From Planktomarina temperata RCA23 (lineage in GTDB: Bacteria > Pseudomonadota > Alphaproteobacteria > Rhodobacterales > Rhodobacteraceae): a stretch of DNA of 64,000 nt. A program made the position numbers and the translations under genes. The notes under the pieces are model-generated. The model was not told the DNA's origin. It ran no database searches and saw only the letters and a program-made list of their open reading frames with translations. Numbering within the stretch: position 1 is the stretch's first letter; every line of letters starts with the position of its first letter. Below, one piece after another: positions 23,345 through 33,515 of this stretch. The stretch covers positions 1,054,001-1,118,000 of the forward strand of contig NZ_CP003984.1 in NCBI RefSeq assembly GCF_000738435.1, given 5' to 3'.

Positions 23345-25387
23345 CTATCCGCGTGGCATGTCCAGAGTAATTGAACGGCCAGATTTGGCATAGGTGAGGC
23401 TTTTGGTCGAGATATCCGTCACGCGCCCACCATCCAACCGATCTCCGATGCGCACTTTGACGACCTGACCATTGGGCAGACGCACGAGCGCGTTGCGCAG
23501 GCGGTTTGTGCCAGTTATTCCTATTAGATTGATATTGCGTAAGTTTATCACATTTGTTCGAGTGGCGGAACGGGCAACTGCCTTGCGGCTGGTGGCTGTG
23601 GGTGCTTGGATTTCGGAGGGTTTGGCCACCACCGGCGCCGGCAAGAGCGCCGCCAGTTCAATCGTGCGCGGACGGGATTGCGGCCGCAGCGAGCGCGTCA
23701 GACTTTTGCCCTCGGGCAGGGTTGTTGGCCGGACGGGCGGCGGCAGGCCAGCGGGGCGCGGCATGGGCCGGAATGCGGCCAAAGGATTTGCCTCCTCTGG
23801 CGATGCGGCGTCAGGCTGCACAGCCGCCGCCGTCTGATTGGTCTGCTCAAGTGCCGCCGTCACCGGTGGTAGGATTGCAGGTTCTGCAAGGGGCGTTGGT
23901 GTGGCGTCTGCGGGCCCCTCTGTTTGATCTTGTGCGACGTCTGGCGCGCGGTTGTCCTTGTCTGGCAGCGGGTCGGGCATCAACCAAGGCGTTTCCAGTA
24001 CCCGGGGCGCTATTTCGTTTTGCAGGTTGGGATCTCGGGCCGCGATGAGCCCTTTTATGTCTGCGGGGGGCGCGGCGGTGGGCTCGGTGGCAGGGCTGAT
24101 GGTCACAGCGCGGACCGCTGGAGGTTCTTGCGCGGTAAGGCCAATGGCCGGTTCCGCGTCATGTTCAGGATCTTTGAGGGCGACCTCTGCCTTTTGCAAT
24201 TGTACCGCATCATCCTGGACCTGTGGCGCGACCGCAGCTGGTTCGGCGGGAGCAGACGGCACGTCCAAAGGTTGCAGGCTGATTTCAATGGCCTGCCCGA
24301 TCGGGTCAGCGGGAAGACCTGCGGTCATCTCACCCTGGGAAGGGGAAAGGCCCAACCAGACATAGATTTTTTCGCGCCCGAGTGTTGCGGCCAGCGCGGC
24401 TACGGTGAACATGAGTAGCACGAGCAGAGTTGTGAGGATCAAGCCCAAATATCGTGGCTTTCCGCCGACCTGCGCCTGTAGTGTTGTGAGATTTGGCTCT
24501 TTGGGTTTGCGCGGGCGCGGGCGTAGGAGTTGGCGGATCCCTGCAAAGCGTTGCGCGATTCGCAGGGGTTGGCTGGCCTGCGACTTGGCGCTTGCGGCTG
24601 GCAAGGTCTCAGGTGGGACGGTTTGGGTTTCGGTCACCTGCGGGGCAGGTGCAGCCGCTGTTGCGGCCCCTAAGCTGGGCGATAGCGGGGCCCTGTCAGC
24701 TTGCACCGTTGGATGGGCAGAAATCTGCGGAGTTGGGGCCGCTTCATCTGCTGCGCCTGCGCTGAGCTCTGGCGTGGGGGAGGCTACGGAGGTGGGATTT
24801 GCGATGGGTGGCTGGGGCGCTGAATTGGCGCCCTCTTTCAGGGCCGCAAGGGGCGTCAGATCCGTGGCTCCAGCCTCTTGGGTCGCTGCGATATAGGGCC
24901 TTGGCCGGTTTAGGGTGCCAGTCCCAGGCCGTTGAAATACACAAAAATTATTTCCCCAAGAGTCGCCCGGCAGAGCGACGTAACCAACAGCCTTAAAGCC
25001 AAAGGCCTTGGTGATGCTGTCGGCCTCGTCAAGCGTTTCTTGCGCAATTGCCGCGAGGCTCTGCCCCTGGGGTGTGGGCAGACGATCCACGCAGAGCTCG
25101 TGGAACTCATAAGGGGTTTGGCCCGCCAGCGCATGCTGCAGGGCTACGCTGCTGGTGTCGGAGTGATCCAGATCCAAAAGCTTGATCTGATCGCTGGGCA
25201 GCGCAACGAGAACCTCCAGCGCATCTGCCGCGCCCGGCACCGCCGTTTGGCGCAGATGCGCGAGCGCTTTGGTCAGATTTTCGCTGTCCATTGAGACGGA
25301 TCCAAGCCGACGCCAATGGCCCGATGCATCCGCGCGCTCAAGGTCAATACTGTCACTGGATAGATGAAGTAGAAATGTTGATGTCAT
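23345..25387 (-). CDS. Large Ala/Pro-rich membrane protein with PilP/GspC-like C-terminal domain
   Basis: A 680-residue protein in three parts. Residues 1-165 form a folded N-terminal domain (LHLSSDSIDLERAD, LVALPSDQIKLLDLD), reminiscent of the start of PilM/GspL-type proteins, though this is only a resemblance. Next comes a long Ala/Pro/Thr/Glu-rich region containing one membrane segment (YLGLILTTLLVLLMFTVAAL, around residues 320-340). The C-terminal about 60 residues (INLIGITGTNRLRNALVRLP, VKVRIGDRLDGGRVTDI) match the PilP/GspC homology domain. No pilus or type II secretion genes are nearby, so it works alone or with distant partners. The ATG is the second codon of the open frame (the first is TTG). 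Confidence 0.7.
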   Translation of the reverse strand: MTSTFLLHLSSDSIDLERADASGHWRRLGSVSMDSENLTKALAHLRQTAVPGAADALEVLVALPSDQIKLLDLDHSDTSSVALQHALAGQTPYEFHELCVDRLPTPQGQSLAAIAQETLDEADSITKAFGFKAVGYVALPGDSWGNNFCVFQRPGTGTLNRPRPYIAATQEAGATDLTPLAALKEGANSAPQPPIANPTSVASPTPELSAGAADEAAPTPQISAHPTVQADRAPLSPSLGAATAAAPAPQVTETQTVPPETLPAASAKSQASQPLRIAQRFAGIRQLLRPRPRKPKEPNLTTLQAQVGGKPRYLGLILTTLLVLLMFTVAALAATLGREKIYVWLGLSPSQGEMTAGLPADPIGQAIEISLQPLDVPSAPAEPAAVAPQVQDDAVQLQKAEVALKDPEHDAEPAIGLTAQEPPAVRAVTISPATEPTAAPPADIKGLIAARDPNLQNEIAPRVLETPWLMPDPLPDKDNRAPDVAQDQTEGPADATPTPLAEPAILPPVTAALEQTNQTAAAVQPDAASPEEANPLAAFRPMPRPAGLPPPVRPTTLPEGKSLTRSLRPQSRPRTIELAALLPAPVVAKPSEIQAPTATSRKAVARSATRTNVINLRNINLIGITGTNRLRNALVRLPNGQVVKVRIGDRLDGGRVTDISTKSLTYAKSGRSITLDMPRG

Positions 25388-25591
25388 CAAACCCTCAATC
25401 GACGTGCCAGATCCGCATTAGACCCTGAGAAACTCGCATAATCGGGTCGGCGGTGCAACGATCATGCGTCAAAAGGATGAATTTATGCCCTGAGAATTGA
25501 TTTATGTGGGAGAACAGGCCAATCATCGCGCATGGGCTTGGCAAGTTATTGCCACTGGCCTGGAATGGTTCATAATTTGAGGAAAGCATCC

Positions 25592-26008
25592 ATGCTCACC
25601 CCCTTTCATCTTGCGATTAATGTGACAGATTTGGAGACCACGCGCGTCTTTTATGGCGAGGTGTTAGGAGCAAAGGAGGGGCGCAGCACGCGCAGTTGGG
25701 TTGATTTTGATTTTTTTGGTCACCAGCTGTCGTTCCACCTAGGGCCGGTGATGAAAACTGAAAACACCGGCCATGTTGGCGATCATTTGGTTCCTATGCC
25801 GCATTTCGGTATGGTTCTGGCCCTGCCGGAGTGGCAAGCCTTGGAAGCCCGGCTCGCGGCCGCGCAAGTGGCCTTTATTCTGCCCCCTTCTGTGCGCTTT
25901 GAAGGCGAACCCGGTGAGCAATGGACTATGTTCTTTAGCGATCCATCCGGCAATCCCATTGAAATTAAGGGCTTCGCCGATTTAGAGGCGGTATTTGCCA
26001 GCCACTAG
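25592..26008 (+). CDS. VOC-family (glyoxalase/bleomycin-resistance fold) protein
   Basis: A 138-residue protein with two beta-alpha-beta-beta-beta units. Metal-type positions are FHLAINVTD (His), HFGMVL (His) and PIEIKGF (Glu), as in glyoxalase/dioxygenase relatives; DPSGNPIEIKG is a hallmark. Likely a metal-dependent isomerase, lyase or dioxygenase of unknown substrate. The start at 25592 has GAGGAAAGC upstream. Confidence 0.83.
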   Translation: MLTPFHLAINVTDLETTRVFYGEVLGAKEGRSTRSWVDFDFFGHQLSFHLGPVMKTENTGHVGDHLVPMPHFGMVLALPEWQALEARLAAAQVAFILPPSVRFEGEPGEQWTMFFSDPSGNPIEIKGFADLEAVFASH

Positions 26009-26017
26009 GGCCGCAGA

Positions 26018-26998
26018 TCAGCGCATCCAAAATCCGGCGCGTTTAATTGTGTTTCGGATCTGTTTCTCTTTGCGGGGCAGGTTATTTTGATCAAACAGCG
26101 CCCGCTCCTTCGCACCGCGTTTTTGGTAAACCATTCGGCGAATGGGCTCATAGGCCTTGACGACTTTCTTGATCTTATTGGGCGCGATGGCCGTCTCCAA
26201 GGTTTTGATCGCCAGATCACTCTCGCGCGCGTAGAGCAACGGCAAGAGGCGATAGTGACAGGACACGGGCCCTTCCAAATGGCCGGCCTCAAGCGCATCA
26301 CGGCTACCACCGAAACTGTGGATGACCAAGGGCAGGGCGACTTGATCGAGCCATGGGTCCAGCTCTTGGCAGACAAGCTCCTTCGGCCCATCGTCGCGGA
26401 TGGCTAGGGCATAGTTTAAAAATCGATCGCCAAAAATTTTGGGGCATTTATAATAGAAATACCCGGCGTTAAAATACAGGTACCGCCGCCAATATTCATC
26501 CGGTTGCGACACATCCAAGCTGCTTTCGAAATCGAGCTTAAATTTATCGTATAGGCTCTTCCAAGTGGCTGTATATCCGGGGCCGTAAAGTTCGATCACC
26601 GGCCATGTCCCTTCAACTTTGAGTGAGGCAGAGGGGTGCTCGAAGTCAGAAGGCACCCTGTCCAAGGCGCCTGTGATCAACGTGTCTGTGTCAAAAAAGA
26701 CGAAGGGCTCGCCCTCGGGCAAGACAGAGAGTGCCTCTATTTTGTTGCCGTATGGGTAGTCTCCGCCGAAATGGGTATTCTCAAAAGGCGTAATCTTTCC
26801 GCCCAAATTCTGAATGACCTCACGAATTTCAGGATCAGTGATTGCCGGGTTCTGATCCCACCGTTCGTTGTGTTGTGGCTCAGCTACGAAGACTTGGCCG
26901 TTAAAATCCGGTGCGGATTGGCGTAAACTGGCCAAAAATAGGATGGCCTCATATTGCAAGCGCCCGGATTGACCAATGATTAAGATATTAAACTTCAT
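26018..26998 (-). CDS. Putative glycosyltransferase with DxD motif
   Basis: A 326-residue protein of unknown family. The N-terminal FNILIIGQSGRLQYEAILF and the segment EPFVFFDTDTLITGAL look like a nucleotide-sugar-binding GT-A fold with a DxD metal site (DTD at about residue 98). Further recognisable features are YLYFNAGYFYYKCPKIFGD and LDPWLDQVALPLVIHSFGG, similar to GT8-like proteins. No membrane segment or signal peptide. The function is inferred only from the DxD context. ATG lies about 10 bases after an AGGACAGCC-type sequence on the minus strand. Confidence 0.55.
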   Translation of the reverse strand: MKFNILIIGQSGRLQYEAILFLASLRQSAPDFNGQVFVAEPQHNERWDQNPAITDPEIREVIQNLGGKITPFENTHFGGDYPYGNKIEALSVLPEGEPFVFFDTDTLITGALDRVPSDFEHPSASLKVEGTWPVIELYGPGYTATWKSLYDKFKLDFESSLDVSQPDEYWRRYLYFNAGYFYYKCPKIFGDRFLNYALAIRDDGPKELVCQELDPWLDQVALPLVIHSFGGSRDALEAGHLEGPVSCHYRLLPLLYARESDLAIKTLETAIAPNKIKKVVKAYEPIRRMVYQKRGAKERALFDQNNLPRKEKQIRNTIKRAGFWMR

Positions 26999-27234
26999 AA
27001 GTTGAGGCTGTCCTATTAGGCAATAAAATGAATATTAAAAACGATTTGGGCGACTAAAGGATTACTATTTGTGGGTAAAAATACAGGAAATGGGTGAGAT
27101 GTGCCAGTGAAAATCCAGCGCAGGTTGCGGCAAAGCCAATGTTTTAGGGCCCCATGGTTTTTGATTGCTGAATATGCCTGACTGCGCCAGCATGGGCCAA
27201 AGGCCGGTTTGGCGGAGCGATCGGGGCGCGTGTT

Positions 27235-28887
27235 ATGGAATTTGATTATATTATCATCGGGGCCGGGTCTGCGGGCTGTGTTTTGGCGAACCGCTTGAGC
27301 CATGATCCGAGTAACCGAGTGCTCCTGCTGGAGGCCGGGCCGGAAGATAAGGCACTGTCCATAAAAATCCCGGCCGCCTGTTTGTCCAATCTAAAGAGCA
27401 CGAAACACAATTGGGCTTTTCAGGGAGAAGCGGAGCCGGAATTGGATGGTCGCCAGCTACAGCATGATCGGGGCAAAACTCTTGGGGGATCCTCGTCGAT
27501 CAATGGCATGTGTTTCATCCGTGGCAATGCGCTGGATTACGAGGGGTGGCGCCAAGCCGGGTGTGAGGGGTGGAGCTATTCTGATGTGCTGCCCTATTTC
27601 ACACGCATGGAGAGCTATAGCGGCGGGGCTGATGAGTTTCGCGGCACCGAGGGTCCGCTGCATGTCCAACGGTCTGAAGCAACCGAACCCTTGGCGCGTG
27701 CATTCTTGGAGGCAGGCGCACAGGCGGGATATCAAACAACCGATGATATCAGCGGTTATTGCCAAGAAGGTTTTGGTGTTTTTGACCGAACGGTTTTCAA
27801 GGGCCAGCGTTGGAGCGCGTCGCGGGCTTACTTGGATCCTGCGCGTGGGCGCGAAAACCTAACGATTGTAACGCGGGCCTTGGTGCATCGCTTGAACCTA
27901 TCGGGCAATCGGGTGACGGGTGTCTTATATCGTGATCGACATGGCGCGCTGGTGAACGCGATGGCGCGGAAAGAAGTTCTTCTGTCTGCCGGCGCTGTCG
28001 GCTCGCCGCATCTATTGATGCTGTCTGGTATTGGGCCCAAATCTCATTTGGAGGCCATGGGCATTGCGGTGAAGGCGGATCTGCCGGGGGTAGGTCAAAA
28101 CCTACAGGACCATCCAGATTTTGTATTGCAATTTAAATGCCTGCAACCCGTCTCTCTATGGCCAAAGACGAAACCCTGGGCCATGGTCGCGGCGGGACTT
28201 CGCTGGTTGGTCGCCGGTGACGGGCTGTGTGCGTCCAATCACTTTGATGCTGTGGCCTGCATTCGGTCGGAGGCCGGCGTGGAGTATCCCGATCTTCAGC
28301 TGACCATTTCCCCAATTGCTGTGGATGAGAATTGGTCCCCTTTGCAAGAGCATGCCTTCCAAATTCATGTGGGCTTGATGCGGGCGCACAGCCGCGGCTC
28401 AATTGAATTGAGATCGGATGATCCGGCCGATCCTCCGCGTATTTTGGCCAATTATCTACAAGATCCGCGGGATCGCGAGTTGATGCGGAATGGCATTCGC
28501 TGGGTACGCGAATTGGTGGCGCAACCTGCGTTTTCTGCTCTCAAAGGTGTTGAGATTTTCCCTGGCGCTCAATGTCAGTCGGAGGCAGAGCTCGATGCGA
28601 AGCTCAACAGCCATACCAGCTCACAATGGCATTTGTCGTGCACGGCCCGCATGGGGCCAGAGACGGACCGGCTGGCTGTGGTGGATTCAGACGCCAAGGT
28701 GCACGGAGTGTCAGGGCTGCGGGTTGTGGATGCCTCAATCATGCCCTTTGTGACCAATGGCAACACCAATGCGCCCACGATTATGCTGGCCGAAAAGCTT
28801 AGTGATACCATCTTAGGGCTTGCCCCGCTTGCTCCTATGGACTTGCCAGTGTGGAAGAGCCCAAATCACAAAAACGCGCAGCGTTGA
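27235..28887 (+). CDS. GMC-family FAD oxidoreductase, choline dehydrogenase-like
   Basis: A 550-residue flavoprotein: Rossmann motif YIIIGAGSAGCVLANRLS with LLLEAGP, GMC signature 1 GKTLGGSSSINGMCFIRG, signature 2 LSAGAVGSPHLLMLSGIGP, and C-terminal catalytic region SQWHLSCTARMG followed by DASIMPFVTNGNTNAPTIMLAE. It oxidises an alcohol (choline, an aliphatic or polyethylene-glycol alcohol). No betB/betI neighbours are present, so betA is not assigned. 234 bases of non-coding DNA precede it. Confidence 0.9.
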   Translation: MEFDYIIIGAGSAGCVLANRLSHDPSNRVLLLEAGPEDKALSIKIPAACLSNLKSTKHNWAFQGEAEPELDGRQLQHDRGKTLGGSSSINGMCFIRGNALDYEGWRQAGCEGWSYSDVLPYFTRMESYSGGADEFRGTEGPLHVQRSEATEPLARAFLEAGAQAGYQTTDDISGYCQEGFGVFDRTVFKGQRWSASRAYLDPARGRENLTIVTRALVHRLNLSGNRVTGVLYRDRHGALVNAMARKEVLLSAGAVGSPHLLMLSGIGPKSHLEAMGIAVKADLPGVGQNLQDHPDFVLQFKCLQPVSLWPKTKPWAMVAAGLRWLVAGDGLCASNHFDAVACIRSEAGVEYPDLQLTISPIAVDENWSPLQEHAFQIHVGLMRAHSRGSIELRSDDPADPPRILANYLQDPRDRELMRNGIRWVRELVAQPAFSALKGVEIFPGAQCQSEAELDAKLNSHTSSQWHLSCTARMGPETDRLAVVDSDAKVHGVSGLRVVDASIMPFVTNGNTNAPTIMLAEKLSDTILGLAPLAPMDLPVWKSPNHKNAQR

Positions 28888-28950
28888 CCTGCGGGGGGCA
28901 CCTGGTTTTTGGTGAAATTCCTGGAATATATGTGGATTTTCGGTGAAAAA

Positions 28951-29034
28951 TGGTGGGCGACCCTGGAATCGAACCAGGCGTGCGTCTCCGCGAGGGAGTT
29001 ACAGTCCCCTGCCACACCTTGCGGCCTGTCGCCC
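28951..29034 (-). tRNA. tRNA-Tyr (anticodon GTA)
   Basis: On the minus strand the sequence starts GGGCGACAGGCCGCAAGG and ends GTCGCCC-A-CCA, with an encoded CCA. The acceptor stem GGGCGAC/GTCGCCC is perfect. The anticodon arm GGGGACTGTAACTCCC gives GTA, followed by a long variable arm and T arm CCTGGTTCGATTCCAGG. Length 84 nt. Confidence 0.95.
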
Positions 29035-29178
29035 ACTTTAAACTGAGGCGATTGCCTCGGTTTGGGCACGAGTACGACTTAGAAAATCGCGCGTCAACCC
29101 GAAAATTGCCTTTGACAGAGTGAAGCGGGAATAAGCTGTAAACCCGCTTTGGGAAGCCGCAATTCTGGATCGGAGTTT

Positions 29179-29343
29179 ATGTCGGCGCCTGAGGTGTTGG
29201 CCATTGTGTTTAAAACGCAAACGGGCGCTGCTTTTATTGCGTTTTGGGAGTTTGTAGCCCTATTCGCTGTGGCCTACCGCTGGGCACTTCGGCGCGGGGG
29301 CCAGGCCGCGATCCGTGTATCGCGCAAGTTCGAACAGTCCTAG
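29179..29343 (+). CDS. Possible small membrane protein (54 aa)
   Basis: Start at ATG 29179 after CGGAGTTT. The product has one hydrophobic segment (GAAFIAFWEFVALFAVAYRW) and a basic C-terminus. No family is recognised. It lies between tRNA-Tyr and rlmB. The good ribosome-binding site and membrane segment support it, but length alone cannot exclude chance. Confidence 0.4.
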   Translation: MSAPEVLAIVFKTQTGAAFIAFWEFVALFAVAYRWALRRGGQAAIRVSRKFEQS

Positions 29344-29553
29344 TGTTCCCGCTATGATCACGGGCTGCGCGGGCGCCGAAGAGCCGCGTATTTTCAGTTC
29401 ATTTCGCAACACTATGTATCGTCAATGTTCCCAGAGCGCGCAGCGCGGCTGGGTGTAGGTGCTACAATATTTGCTGAAAATGCTATAGAATTTCACTTGC
29501 GCTTTGCCGAGCCACCGCTGCATAAGGCCCCAGCGGCTAGGATCGGAAGACAG

Positions 29554-30330
29554 ATGAAAAAACCTACATGGATTGTTCAAAAAGAGCGTGATAAACGCGC
29601 GGCCGCGGCGGAAACCATTTGGCTTTTCGGCATTCATGCGGTGCGCGATGCGCTCTTGAACCCAAAGAGAGTAAAGCTGCGCTTGCTTGTGACCAAAAAC
29701 GCCTGTGACCGTCTGGGTGAGGCCATCGCAGAGGCCGGGTTGGAGCCTGAGCTTGTAGATCCTCGCAAATTTTCGGCCCCCATTGATCCGCAATCCGTGC
29801 ATCAAGGCGCTGCTTTGGAAGTCAAAGCTCTGGATTGGGGGCCTTTGAATGAGGTGGCGGCGGTGCGACCTGGCGAGGCGCCTGTGATCTTGCTGCTTGA
29901 CCGGGTGACAGATCCGCACAACGTGGGCGCGATATTACGTTCGGCGGAGGTCTTTGGCGCGGCAGCTGTCATCGCGCCGCATCGCCATTCCGCGCCAGAA
30001 ACGGGCGCCTTGGCCAAAACGGCAAGCGGTGCATTGGAGCGCCAGCCTTATCTTCGGGTGCAAAATCTTGCCGATACTATGGAGCGGCTCAAGACGATGG
30101 GGTATTTTATCTTCGGATTGGACGGGGAAGCCGAGGCGACATTGGAGGCCACATTGGGCCACCACAAAGGTCCAACAGCTCTAGTGCTTGGGGCTGAAGG
30201 ACCGGGCCTGCGGGACCGCACGAAGGACACTTGTGATGCTTTGGTGAAAATTTCAGCGGCCGGGGGATTTGGCTCTCTCAATGTCTCCAATGCTGCGGCC
30301 GTTGGTCTTTATGCGGTCACCTGTCGGTAA
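29554..30330 (+). CDS. rlmB: 23S rRNA 2'-O-methyltransferase, TrmH/RlmB family
   Basis: A 258-residue SPOUT enzyme. The N-terminal substrate-binding domain begins IWLFGIHAVRDALLNPKR. The knotted catalytic domain contains LLLDRVTDPHNVGAILRSAE (motif 1), ALVLGAEGPGLRDRTKD (motif 2) and SLNVSNAAAVGLYAV (motif 3). RlmB methylates G2251 of 23S rRNA; exact specificity within the family is inferred. The frame is open upstream to 29425, but the ATG at 29554 matches the usual family start. Confidence 0.88.
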   Translation: MKKPTWIVQKERDKRAAAAETIWLFGIHAVRDALLNPKRVKLRLLVTKNACDRLGEAIAEAGLEPELVDPRKFSAPIDPQSVHQGAALEVKALDWGPLNEVAAVRPGEAPVILLLDRVTDPHNVGAILRSAEVFGAAAVIAPHRHSAPETGALAKTASGALERQPYLRVQNLADTMERLKTMGYFIFGLDGEAEATLEATLGHHKGPTALVLGAEGPGLRDRTKDTCDALVKISAAGGFGSLNVSNAAAVGLYAVTCR

Positions 30331-30341
30331 CGCAAACTGGC

Positions 30342-30647
30342 CTAGCGATGGGCTTTTTCTTCAAGGCCGGACTGGGCTGTGCGGCGGGACAGCTCGGCCA
30401 AAACATCGTCCAAGGCGATATCACGAGAAGCCAGCATCACCAGAAGGTGATACAGCACATCGGCCGCCTCAGATGTGAGCGCTGCGTGATCGCCTTTAAC
30501 AGCCTCAATCAGCGCCTCAACAGCTTCTTCCCCAAATTTCTCGGCGCATTTCTCCGGACCCTTTGACAAGAGTTGCGCCGTCCAGCTGCTGCTGGGGTTT
30601 GCGGATTTGCGCGCAATGATGGTCTGTTCCAGCTCGTGTAATATCAT
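30342..30647 (-). CDS. hisE: Phosphoribosyl-ATP pyrophosphatase
   Basis: A 101-residue all-alpha NTP-pyrophosphohydrolase with the metal-binding segments [18 protein letters not shown] and [17 protein letters not shown]. It removes pyrophosphate from phosphoribosyl-ATP, the second step of histidine synthesis. It is the last gene of the his block; its ATG overlaps the hisF stop by 4 bases. HisI is not in the window. Confidence 0.95.
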   Translation of the reverse strand: MILHELEQTIIARKSANPSSSWTAQLLSKGPEKCAEKFGEEAVEALIEAVKGDHAALTSEAADVLYHLLVMLASRDIALDDVLAELSRRTAQSGLEEKAHR

Positions 30648-31405
30648 GACATCCTCATCGGAATTCCAGCTGCGGCCATATGGGCTTTGGCCTCTTGAAT
30701 GGTAAAATCTCCAAAATGGAAAATTGACGCGGCCAACACGGCGCTCGCCCCCCCTTGGGTGACCCCCTCGACCAGGTGATCCAAATTGCCCACCCCACCC
30801 GAAGCAATGACAGGCACCGATACTGCGTCAGATATGGCGCGGGTCAGGGGCAGATTGAAGCCCGCGCGCGTGCCGTCGCGATCCATTGAGGTGAGCAATA
30901 TTTCACCAGCGCCCTTTGAGACCACTATGCGGGCAAATTCTATCGCGTCAATCCCAGTGGCGCGCCGCCCGCCATGGGTGAAGATCTCCCATTTTCCGGG
31001 CGAGACAGTTTTGGCGTCAATCGCCACAACAATACATTGGCTGCCAAAATGATTGGCAGATTGGGCAATGACATCGGGATCTGCCACGGCGGCAGAATTG
31101 AAGCTGACCTTATCTGCGCCGGCCAGAAGTAGGTTGCGCACATCTGCCGGGCTGCGCACGCCGCCGCCGACGGTCAGGGGCATGAAACATTGCTCGGCTG
31201 TGCGCCGGGCCAGATCAAACAGCGTGCCGCGATTTTCATGGGTGGCCTTGATGTCAAGAAAGCACAATTCATCGGCCCCTGCCGCATCATAGGCCCGTGC
31301 CGCCTCTACCGGGTCGCCTGCATCGACCAAATCGACAAAATTAACCCCTTTCACCACGCGGCCCTCGGCCACATCCAAGCAAGGTATGATCCGAGTTTTT
31401 AGCAT
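30644..31405 (-). CDS. hisF: Imidazole glycerol phosphate synthase, cyclase subunit
   Basis: A 253-residue TIM barrel, the standard length. [20 protein letters not shown] contains the catalytic Asp11; the second catalytic Asp and phosphate-binding loops appear in [22 protein letters not shown] and DRDGTRAGF. It uses ammonia from HisH to form imidazole glycerol phosphate and AICAR. The start at MLKTRII (31405) is chosen over the upstream ATG at 31480, which would add 25 basic residues and overlap hisA. Confidence 0.95.
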   Translation of the reverse strand: MLKTRIIPCLDVAEGRVVKGVNFVDLVDAGDPVEAARAYDAAGADELCFLDIKATHENRGTLFDLARRTAEQCFMPLTVGGGVRSPADVRNLLLAGADKVSFNSAAVADPDVIAQSANHFGSQCIVVAIDAKTVSPGKWEIFTHGGRRATGIDAIEFARIVVSKGAGEILLTSMDRDGTRAGFNLPLTRAISDAVSVPVIASGGVGNLDHLVEGVTQGGASAVLAASIFHFGDFTIQEAKAHMAAAGIPMRMS

Positions 31406-31433
31406 GATCTGTCTCCTGCGCGCGCGCTCTGGG

Positions 31434-32150
31434 TCATGCCAGCGCCGCCAAAGCTTGCGGTAAATCAATCGCCCCATCATAGAGGGCGCGCCCTGAAATG
31501 GCGCCGGAGATCACGCCCGTGGCCTTCAATTCGCGTAGATCTTGCAGGCTGGAAACCCCGCCCGAGGCAATCACTGGGATGGACACGGCGCGCGCCAAGG
31601 CTTCGGTGGCGGCGATATTTGGCCCGCCCATGGCGCCATCGCGGTTGATATCTGTATAGATAATCGCGGCAATGCCGTCTTGTTCAAACTGCTTGGCCAA
31701 ATCTGTCACCATAATATCGGTTTCAGTGGCCCAGCCACGGGTCGCCACGCGGCCGTCGCGGGCATCGAGCCCCACGGCAATTTTCCCTGGAAATGCCTTC
31801 GCGGCTTCGCGCACCAAAGCGGGATCCTCAACGGCCACGGTGCCGAGGATGACCCGTGACAACCCAAGATCAATCCAAGTTGCAATCGTTGCCATATCGC
31901 GTATCCCGCCGCCCAGTTGGCAGGGCACGGACACCTTGGACAGAATATCGCGCACGCTGGCGTCATTCACAGGCGTGCCGGCAAAGGCACCATTGAGATC
32001 CACCAGATGAATCCAGCTACAACCGGCCTGCTCAAAGGCCAGAGCTTGATCAGCGGGGCTGTCGTTAAACACAGTCGCCTGGTCCATTTCGCCCTTGTAA
32101 AGGCGCACGGCTTGGCCGTCTTTGAGGTCAATTGCGGGATAAAGGATCAT
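31434..32150 (-). CDS. hisA: ProFAR isomerase
   Basis: A 238-residue TIM barrel homologous to His[21 protein letters not shown] with catalytic Asp, [36 protein letters not shown]. It catalyses the Amadori rearrangement of ProFAR. The start at MILYPAID is standard. It sits between hisH and hisF, in the operon order hisB-H-A-F-E. Confidence 0.95.
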   Translation of the reverse strand: MILYPAIDLKDGQAVRLYKGEMDQATVFNDSPADQALAFEQAGCSWIHLVDLNGAFAGTPVNDASVRDILSKVSVPCQLGGGIRDMATIATWIDLGLSRVILGTVAVEDPALVREAAKAFPGKIAVGLDARDGRVATRGWATETDIMVTDLAKQFEQDGIAAIIYTDINRDGAMGGPNIAATEALARAVSIPVIASGGVSSLQDLRELKATGVISGAISGRALYDGAIDLPQALAALA

Positions 32151-32179
32151 AGGGTCTCGCCTTGCGTAAAGTCGGGCCA

Positions 32180-32818
32180 CTAGGGGCGCCAATTGAGAAA
32201 ATTTGAGATCAGGCGAAGCCCGGTACTTTGGCTTTTCTCCGGATGAAACTGCATGCCGATGCGTGTGCCGGAGCTGACAAACGCAGAGATTTCACCGCCA
32301 TAGTCCACATGTGCCAATCTTTGGGTCACGTCCTGCAGGACAAAGTGATAGGAATGCACAAAATAAGCGTGATCGCCATTTTTCAGCCCCGCCAGAACCG
32401 GGTGCGCGCCCGTAATCACCAGATCGTTCCAGCCCATATGTGGCACTTTCAGCCTGGGGTCGGTCGGTTTAATGGGCCGGATATCTCCCGCGATCCAATT
32501 TAAGCCCGGGGTGGTTTGATATTCATGGCCGAAGCTTGCCATCATCTGCATCCCGACGCAAATGCCCAAAAAGGGTTTGGCGTCTGCTTCTACTGCCTCG
32601 AGCAGAGCCTCATAGAGGCCAGTTTTTTCCACCAAGGCCGCTTTGCAGGCGGGAAAGGCGCCATCACCGGGCAAGACCAGCCGGTCCGCGCGGCGCAGCA
32701 CGTCAGGATCTGAAGTGACAATCACCTCTTCATTGGGCAATTCTGCCGCCATGCGTTCAAAGGCTTTTTGCGCTGAATGCAAATTTCCGCTCTCATAATC
32801 GATTAAGGCTGTCAGCAT
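32180..32818 (-). CDS. hisH: Imidazole glycerol phosphate synthase, glutaminase subunit
   Basis: A 212-residue class I glutamine amidotransferase: start [14 protein letters not shown], nucleophile elbow [11 protein letters not shown] (Cys), His-Glu in [13 protein letters not shown]. It releases ammonia from glutamine for HisF. The ATG at 32818 lies 4 bases after the hisB stop. The longer frame to 32962 overlaps hisB and is rejected. Confidence 0.95.
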   Translation of the reverse strand: MLTALIDYESGNLHSAQKAFERMAAELPNEEVIVTSDPDVLRRADRLVLPGDGAFPACKAALVEKTGLYEALLEAVEADAKPFLGICVGMQMMASFGHEYQTTPGLNWIAGDIRPIKPTDPRLKVPHMGWNDLVITGAHPVLAGLKNGDHAYFVHSYHFVLQDVTQRLAHVDYGGEISAFVSSGTRIGMQFHPEKSQSTGLRLISNFLNWRP

Positions 32819-32822
32819 GAGC

Positions 32823-33410
32823 TTAGAGGCTGCCCTTGGTCGAAGGAATCGCATCAGATTTGCGTGGATCGGTTTCCAGCGCATCGCGCAGCGCGCGGGC
32901 GACAGATTTAAAGGCCGCCTCCGCAATATGGTGGCTGTTGATGCCATGCAATTTATCGACATGCAGGGTCATGCCGCCGTGGGTCGAGAAGGCTTGAAAA
33001 AATTCACGCACCAATTCTGTGTCGAAATTGCCGATTTTTTGGGTTGGCAGATCAAGATTCCAAACCAAATAGGGGCGGCCCGAGAGATCGAGCGCGCAGC
33101 GCACCAATGCATCATCCATAGCCAGCAGGCAATCGCCGTAGCGCCGAATGCCGCGTTTATCGCCGAGTGCCTGGGTCAATGCCTGACCCAAGGCAATGCC
33201 CACATCTTCGACCGTGTGATGGTCATCAATGTGCAAATCTCCGGTGCAGCGCACGGTCATGTCCATCAAAGCATGACGCGCCAATTGATCGAGCATGTGG
33301 TCGAAAAAGCCGACGCCGGTCTGATTGTCATAGCGGCCGCTGCCATCGAGATTGAGCTCGACTGAGATTTTGGTCTCTGCGGTATCGCGGGAAATGTGGA
33401 CTTTGCGCAT
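32823..33410 (-). CDS. hisB: Imidazoleglycerol-phosphate dehydratase
   Basis: A 195-residue monofunctional HisB, without the phosphatase domain of enteric HisB. It has repeated His-rich metal sites: [15 protein letters not shown] and [11 protein letters not shown] in the first half, [15 protein letters not shown] and [12 protein letters not shown] in the second. It is first gene of the his block; its promoter should lie in 33411-33515, just below a minus-strand terminator. Confidence 0.95.
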   Translation of the reverse strand: MRKVHISRDTAETKISVELNLDGSGRYDNQTGVGFFDHMLDQLARHALMDMTVRCTGDLHIDDHHTVEDVGIALGQALTQALGDKRGIRRYGDCLLAMDDALVRCALDLSGRPYLVWNLDLPTQKIGNFDTELVREFFQAFSTHGGMTLHVDKLHGINSHHIAEAAFKSVARALRDALETDPRKSDAIPSTKGSL

Positions 33411-33515
33411 GGTCTACCCTTTATGTTCCGGGGCCTTATAATCTGCTTGCGGGCTGTTGAGAAGGGGCAAGCGTGACAAGTGCTGCATCGGTGGGGGCGG
33501 CCTAGGGGTTTTGAC

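Noticed and set aside
32180-32962. Longer hisH start at 32962
   Set aside because: The added 48 residues would overlap hisB in another frame and do not look like HisH. The ATG at 32818 gives the standard length.
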